In this document: positions 20,183 to 23,532 of the stretch, piece after piece
Layout: each line of letters opens with the position of its first letter
Numbering within the stretch: position 1 is the first letter of the stretch
Source of the DNA: a virus
Length of the DNA: 23,532 nt
Virus record (IMG/VR): IMGVR_UViG_3300021605_000013
Span: 1-23,532 of that record
Reading direction: 5' to 3' (one strand)
Program-made: the position numbers and the translations under genes
The notes under the pieces: generated by a model
Told to the model about the DNA's origin: nothing
The model's input: the letters and a program-made list of their open reading frames with translations, nothing else
Database searches by the model: none

Positions 20183-21087
20183 AGTCTCCACTCCCGGCGT
20201 TTGCGCTGAATATGCTGGCATCGTGCCCGAGCACAGGGGACGGCGTGCATCAGTGGTTGTTCCGGGTGGCGCGGGTGATGCATCCGTATATCGATGCCAA
20301 AACCGAGATTGTCGCCCGTATCGAGGAGGCTGCGGCCGGCTGTGGACGGGAGGTGCCAATCGGGGAAATCGAGGCGGCGGTGGAAAACTCGGAGGCGTAT
20401 GCCTGGAAGCCAGGGAAGAAGCAGGGCGTTTCCAGAAAACCCACGTGGCCCAACTGCAACGAGGAACAGGTCGGGGCGATTGCTGCCGGTGGAGTCGGGC
20501 TCGTTGATTTGTGGGGATGGTCCCCGGTGCATTTTGTCGATGACGAATGCTCGGAGGAAATCGTGGACGCGCTGTTTCCGGGCAACCCGCTGATCTGCTG
20601 CGGGAAGAGGATCGACACCGACTTCGGCACCGGCAGGCGTGAGGAATGGCGCGGCCAACTCGCCCTCCAGCAATTTATCGTTCCCTCGCCGATGATTGCC
20701 GAGGAAGGGCAGCGGAAAAGCGGCAATGGGATCTCCCCGCGCACGCTGGAAAACACCGGACCGCGCCGGTTCCTCGTTATCGAGTTCGACCACGGGCACA
20801 CGGACACGCACGCCGCAGTCCTTTGGCACCTGGGCAAAATGGCCCCGCTCGTGCTCGTCGTCCACAGCGGCGGGAAGTCGCTGCACGGGTGGTTCGCCTG
20901 CGATGGTCAACCCGAGGAGAGGGTTCTGCGGTTCATGCGCTATGCCGTGTCGCTCGGAGCCGATCCCGCCACATGGACGCGCTGCCAGTTTGTGCGGATG
21001 CCGGGCGGGTTGCGTCCGCGGGGCAAGAGCAACAGGTGGGCGCAGCGCCAGCAAGTTTTCCACTTCAACCCGGAGAACCTGCCATGA
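20173..21087 (+). CDS. Archaeo-eukaryotic primase (AEP/PrimPol)-like protein
   Basis: A 304-residue protein from ATG 20173 (MPVKSPLPAFALNMLASCPS). The frame upstream covers paralogue B and is discarded. The C-terminal half has the AEP pattern: a strand ending in acids FLVIEFDHG (200-208, Glu204 and Asp206 in place of the usual D-x-D), VVHSGGKSLHGWFAC (229-243, the SxxxSxH-type motif with His238), and CQFVRMPGG (271-279). The N-terminal half (GVHQWLFRVARVM, then EEIVDALFPGNPLIC) matches the style of phage and plasmid primases linked to RepA-like helicases. Its stop overlaps the helicase start (ATGA), which supports joint work in replication initiation. Confidence 0.75.
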   Translation: MPVKSPLPAFALNMLASCPSTGDGVHQWLFRVARVMHPYIDAKTEIVARIEEAAAGCGREVPIGEIEAAVENSEAYAWKPGKKQGVSRKPTWPNCNEEQVGAIAAGGVGLVDLWGWSPVHFVDDECSEEIVDALFPGNPLICCGKRIDTDFGTGRREEWRGQLALQQFIVPSPMIAEEGQRKSGNGISPRTLENTGPRRFLVIEFDHGHTDTHAAVLWHLGKMAPLVLVVHSGGKSLHGWFACDGQPEERVLRFMRYAVSLGADPATWTRCQFVRMPGGLRPRGKSNRWAQRQQVFHFNPENLP

Positions 21088-22331
21088 AGACCGAATGGAA
21101 CGAGTCTGCGATTCCGGATGTTCCCGGAGAATCCAAAAAGAAGTCTCCTCCCCCGGTGCCCGAGCTGGTGGACTTTTACAGCATCCCGCTGCCGCCGGAG
21201 GATGATCCCAACGAATTGCTCAGGCACCGGTTTTTGTGCCGCGCAGGAGCGCTGCTCCTTGTCGGGCAGACAGGCATCGGCAAGAGCGCGATCGCCGTGC
21301 AGTGCGCGGTGATGTGGAGCATCGGGCGCGAGGCGTTCGGGATCCAGCCGCGCGGATGCCTGCGGATTTTGATTATCCAGGCCGAAAACGACATGGGCGA
21401 TATGGCCGAGTTTCGGGAGGGAATGCTCAAGGGTCTCGCCATTTCCGAAGAGGATCGGGCAAAAAGCGTGATCCGGACCGCGCGGGTGGATTCGGTCATG
21501 GGGGCCGACTTTTGCGAACATGCGGTGGAGCCGCTATTGGAAATGATGAAGCCGGACCTGCTCATCATCGATCCCGCGCTTTCCTACCTCGGCGGCGAGG
21601 CGAACCAGCAGCGGGACGTATCGATGTTTTTGCGCAACGGCCTCAACCCGCTCCTGCACAAGTTCAACTGCGGGCTGGTGCTCATCCACCATACAAACAA
21701 ACCCGCGCAGGGGGATCAGAAGGCGGCCTGGCAGGGTGGGGACTTCGCGTATCTGGGTTCCGGCTCCGCCGAGTGGGCGAACTGGGCTCGGGCGGCCATC
21801 GTCGTTCGGGCGCTGGGGGGACCGCGCGACGATTATTACGAGTTCCGCGTCGCCAAACGTGGAAGGAGGTTGCGGTGGACGGAGGAGGACGGGGATACGC
21901 CGAAGTTCACGCGGATCATCGCGCACAGCGCACTGGGGATCTGCTGGCGGGAGGTGACGGAGGCGGAATACGAAGCGGCGGCAAAGCCAGAGACGAAATC
22001 CGGGAAATTCAAGCCCGAACTCGATCGGTTTATGGAGATCTTCCCGGGCACGTTCTCCGGCGAGCCCCGAAACGCATTGCTCTCGGCCGAGCAGATCAAG
22101 AACGCGTTCTACGACCGGGGATGGCACAAGGATTTTTACAAGGGGCTCTGTGATGAAGCGGAGGCCAGTGGGAAAATCGGCGTCACGCGCATCGGGCGGT
22201 TGAACCAGGTTCTACGCGGGTTGCCGGAGTTGGTCACCACCTACGAGAAGCGCGTGGCTGAAGCCGGAACGATGATGCAGGAAGTCCCGCTCAAGGCTCC
22301 GCTCAATGCTCGGCGCAAGCGCCGGAAGTAG
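21084..22331 (+). CDS. RepA-like RecA-fold replicative helicase/ATPase
   Basis: A 415-residue protein from ATG 21084 (MKTEWNESAIPDVPGESKKK), overlapping the primase-like gene by four nt. Walker A is GQTGIGKSA (61-69), Walker B LLIIDPA (159-165), and sensor-like LVLIHHTNKP follows (198-207). This is the AAA_25/RepA layout of hexameric helicases that open DNA at plasmid and phage origins. The C-terminal part (about 310-400) looks like a winged helix (SAEQIKNAFYDRGWHKDFYK). The upstream open frame of about 146 codons is a shadow of the primase gene. A non-coding block with inverted and direct repeats follows, which fits a nearby origin. Confidence 0.88.
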   Translation: MKTEWNESAIPDVPGESKKKSPPPVPELVDFYSIPLPPEDDPNELLRHRFLCRAGALLLVGQTGIGKSAIAVQCAVMWSIGREAFGIQPRGCLRILIIQAENDMGDMAEFREGMLKGLAISEEDRAKSVIRTARVDSVMGADFCEHAVEPLLEMMKPDLLIIDPALSYLGGEANQQRDVSMFLRNGLNPLLHKFNCGLVLIHHTNKPAQGDQKAAWQGGDFAYLGSGSAEWANWARAAIVVRALGGPRDDYYEFRVAKRGRRLRWTEEDGDTPKFTRIIAHSALGICWREVTEAEYEAAAKPETKSGKFKPELDRFMEIFPGTFSGEPRNALLSAEQIKNAFYDRGWHKDFYKGLCDEAEASGKIGVTRIGRLNQVLRGLPELVTTYEKRVAEAGTMMQEVPLKAPLNARRKRRK

Positions 22332-22560
22332 CGCGGACGCTATGCGGGATTGAAACTCCACCGTGCGTTCGTGGCCGACTGATCCCGCCTTGATTCTCCC
22401 CCGCGCCGGACTGCCGCCCGGCCTGTTTTATGCAACGCTCACGCAACCCGTGTTTTCTGGTTTTTCAGGTCGTGCGCGATGGTCCGGCGAATGCGGAAGA
22501 TGCACGCTTGCTCTCGTATTCCTTGGATTTCCGCTCCTTGCAGGCCGATTCAAAAAACGG

Positions 22561-22672
22561 GTGAATGATGCAAATGATGCAAATTGGGTTTTTCCCCCAA
22601 AGTGGTACACGAGGAAACTTTATAGGAACACTTTGGGGGAAAAACCCTGTTTCGCTCATTTCCATCATTGCC
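22561..22672. repeat. Long inverted repeat with perfect 19-bp inner arms
   Basis: Inner arms GGGTTTTTCCCCCAAAGTG (22586-22604) and its exact complement (22629-22647), 24-nt loop. Outer parts extend the symmetry to 44 bp per arm with 8 mismatches (my hand count). Each arm ends in AATGATG-type units. It is too long and not T-tailed for a simple terminator. Confidence 0.85.
22564..22581 (+). repeat. Tandem AATGATGCA direct repeats (iteron-like)
   Basis: Two perfect 9-bp units, followed by AAATT. A related pair (AATGATGGA AATGAG on the minus strand) lies near 22655-22670. Possible iterons for the RepA-like helicase or another initiator. Confidence 0.6.
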
Positions 22673-22839
22673 GCCCCGATCAAACGCCGCCGGTTTAAGT
22701 CGGAGTGGGAGGGGAGGCGCGTGTCGGGCGATGAAGAGGCTCACTTTGACCCACCATCCTGAACGCACCGTCTTGCACCCTCAATGCACCCCCTTAACCA
22801 CTGCATCCCCGTGGCTGCTCCGCGCTATTCTTGGAGGCA

Positions 22840-23388
22840 GTGGAACTCAGCACGATCAGGAACTACAAATTCAGCGAGGTGTCCTCGGCGATGCAGAAGG
22901 CCATCCGCCGCGCCGATACCCAGCTTGCCGGATACTGGGCGCTGGAACTCTGGGCCAGCGGGTTCGGAAACTACGTGTGGAAGCGTTTGCTCACTGTGAG
23001 CGCGGAGGATTGCTGGGGCCTGATTACTGCCGAGGTCAAGGCACTCCACGATTCCTACCTGATCGTGAACGACAACGTGCCGGCCCGGAAAGCCAAGGGC
23101 CGGATCTTTATTTCCAAAGCGGTGATCATCCTCTGCGCGGCTAAGAAAAGCCGAGACCCCGACCATCTGCAAAATCTCGTCTATGACCAGTTGAAGGGAG
23201 TCGATGCGGACGCGCTTGCCGACGATCTCAGGAACGCGCCCGAATACGTGCCCATCCCCGACTATGCATTCGACTGCCACACGCGTAAGGGAAAGGCGTC
23301 AGGGGCCACGAAAGCGCAGTTCTTCTCCGCCGAGCACGCTGCCTTACAGCCGTTCCAACCGGGCCTCTTCGATGGGTTGCTGGAGTGA
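22840..23388 (+). CDS. Protein resembling the C-terminal part of RarA/MgsA
   Basis: A 182-residue protein from GTG 22840 (MELSTIRNYKFSEVSSAMQK); GGAGG lies two nt before the GTG, closer than usual, so TTG 22831 or a later start is possible. The text SAMQKAIRRADTQLAGYWALELWASG, then FISKAVIILCAAKKSRDPDHLQNLVY and YVPIPDYAFDCHTRKGKASGATKAQFFSAEHAAL, is reminiscent of the helical C-terminal region of RarA/MgsA ATPases, with no ATPase domain. Such stand-alone pieces are seen in phages. A role with host replication or repair factors is possible. The similarity is from memory of the family pattern only. Confidence 0.55.
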   Translation: MELSTIRNYKFSEVSSAMQKAIRRADTQLAGYWALELWASGFGNYVWKRLLTVSAEDCWGLITAEVKALHDSYLIVNDNVPARKAKGRIFISKAVIILCAAKKSRDPDHLQNLVYDQLKGVDADALADDLRNAPEYVPIPDYAFDCHTRKGKASGATKAQFFSAEHAALQPFQPGLFDGLLE

Positions 23389-23532
23389 GTCACGCGGGTT
23401 TCGCGACTTTCGGCCTCTCCCTATACCACCCGCGCCTTCCGACTCCATTGTGAGGCCGTAGCAAACGGCTTCCTACGCCTGATAAACGCCGTCCGATGGG
23501 CGCGGACCGGCGGAACAATTCCGGTGCCAACA

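Larger units (their letters stand above)
22332..22839 (+). other. Non-coding block, candidate replication origin
   Basis: About 500 nt without a convincing gene. It holds two tandem AATGATGCA units and a long inverted repeat (separate entries), and an imperfect 7-bp inverted repeat near 22344-22388. Open frames here are Arg/Pro/Cys-rich and cross the repeats on both strands, so I take them as chance. No RNA gene was recognised. Confidence 0.6.

Noticed and set aside
22344-22360. GGGATTGAAAC, like the end of many CRISPR repeats
   Set aside because: It occurs once; no spaced copies or cas genes are present.
22363-22698. Plus-strand open frame in the repeat block
   Set aside because: It runs through the inverted and direct repeats, which give N-D-A repeats by chance; no convincing start or family.
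23389-23532. Right-edge sequence after the last gene
   Set aside because: No gene, hairpin or repeat could be supported in these 144 nt.

Overview
The window carries most of a temperate, lambda-type siphovirus (a prophage or a phage contig) from a high-G+C Gram-negative host. Verrucomicrobiota is my best guess. It rests on the style of the integrase, which has Asn where most tyrosine recombinases have two active-site His residues, and on general codon use, so I hold it only moderately. No plainly chromosomal block is visible at either edge.

Left two thirds (about 1-16650, minus strand). This is a late operon in lambda order, read right to left: an HTH regulator and a LysE-type transporter, then small terminase, large terminase (GpA type), a CHAP-type lysin, a gpW-like connector, the portal, an S49 protease with a nested scaffold, the major capsid protein, a terminator, the neck and tail-terminator genes, two tandem tail-tube-like paralogues, an unknown protein, a G/GT-type tail chaperone with a -1 frameshift site, a gp10-like tail protein, the tape measure, and the first codons of one more tail gene. 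Four plus-strand insertions (morons) interrupt it near 2490-4264, 7663-8037, 10360-10708 and 12966-13421. The largest carries an AlbA_2/ATPase-like protein that may be a defence or regulatory factor.

Right third (about 16715-23388, plus strand). This is the early and maintenance side. A divergent promoter with a perfect palindromic operator separates it from the regulator. It reads ParB-like protein, a tRNA with anticodon CAT, a small unknown protein, tyrosine integrase, an excisionase-like HTH protein, two tandem paralogous unknown proteins, an AEP-type primase-like protein, a RepA-like RecA-fold helicase, a non-coding block with a long inverted repeat and AATGATGCA direct repeats (candidate origin), and a protein resembling the C-terminal part of RarA/MgsA.

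The most unusual signal is an 8-bp element, (A/G)TTGACAC or a close variant. In 11 cases it lies exactly 13-14 nt before a start codon, on both strands and always in the direction of the gene; two more genes have it at 10 and 17 nt. It also marks an internal in-frame ATG in the protease gene, which is where a lambda Nu3-like scaffold should start. It resembles the start-associated sequences and stoperators described in mycobacteriophages, but its sequence and fixed spacing look specific to this phage.
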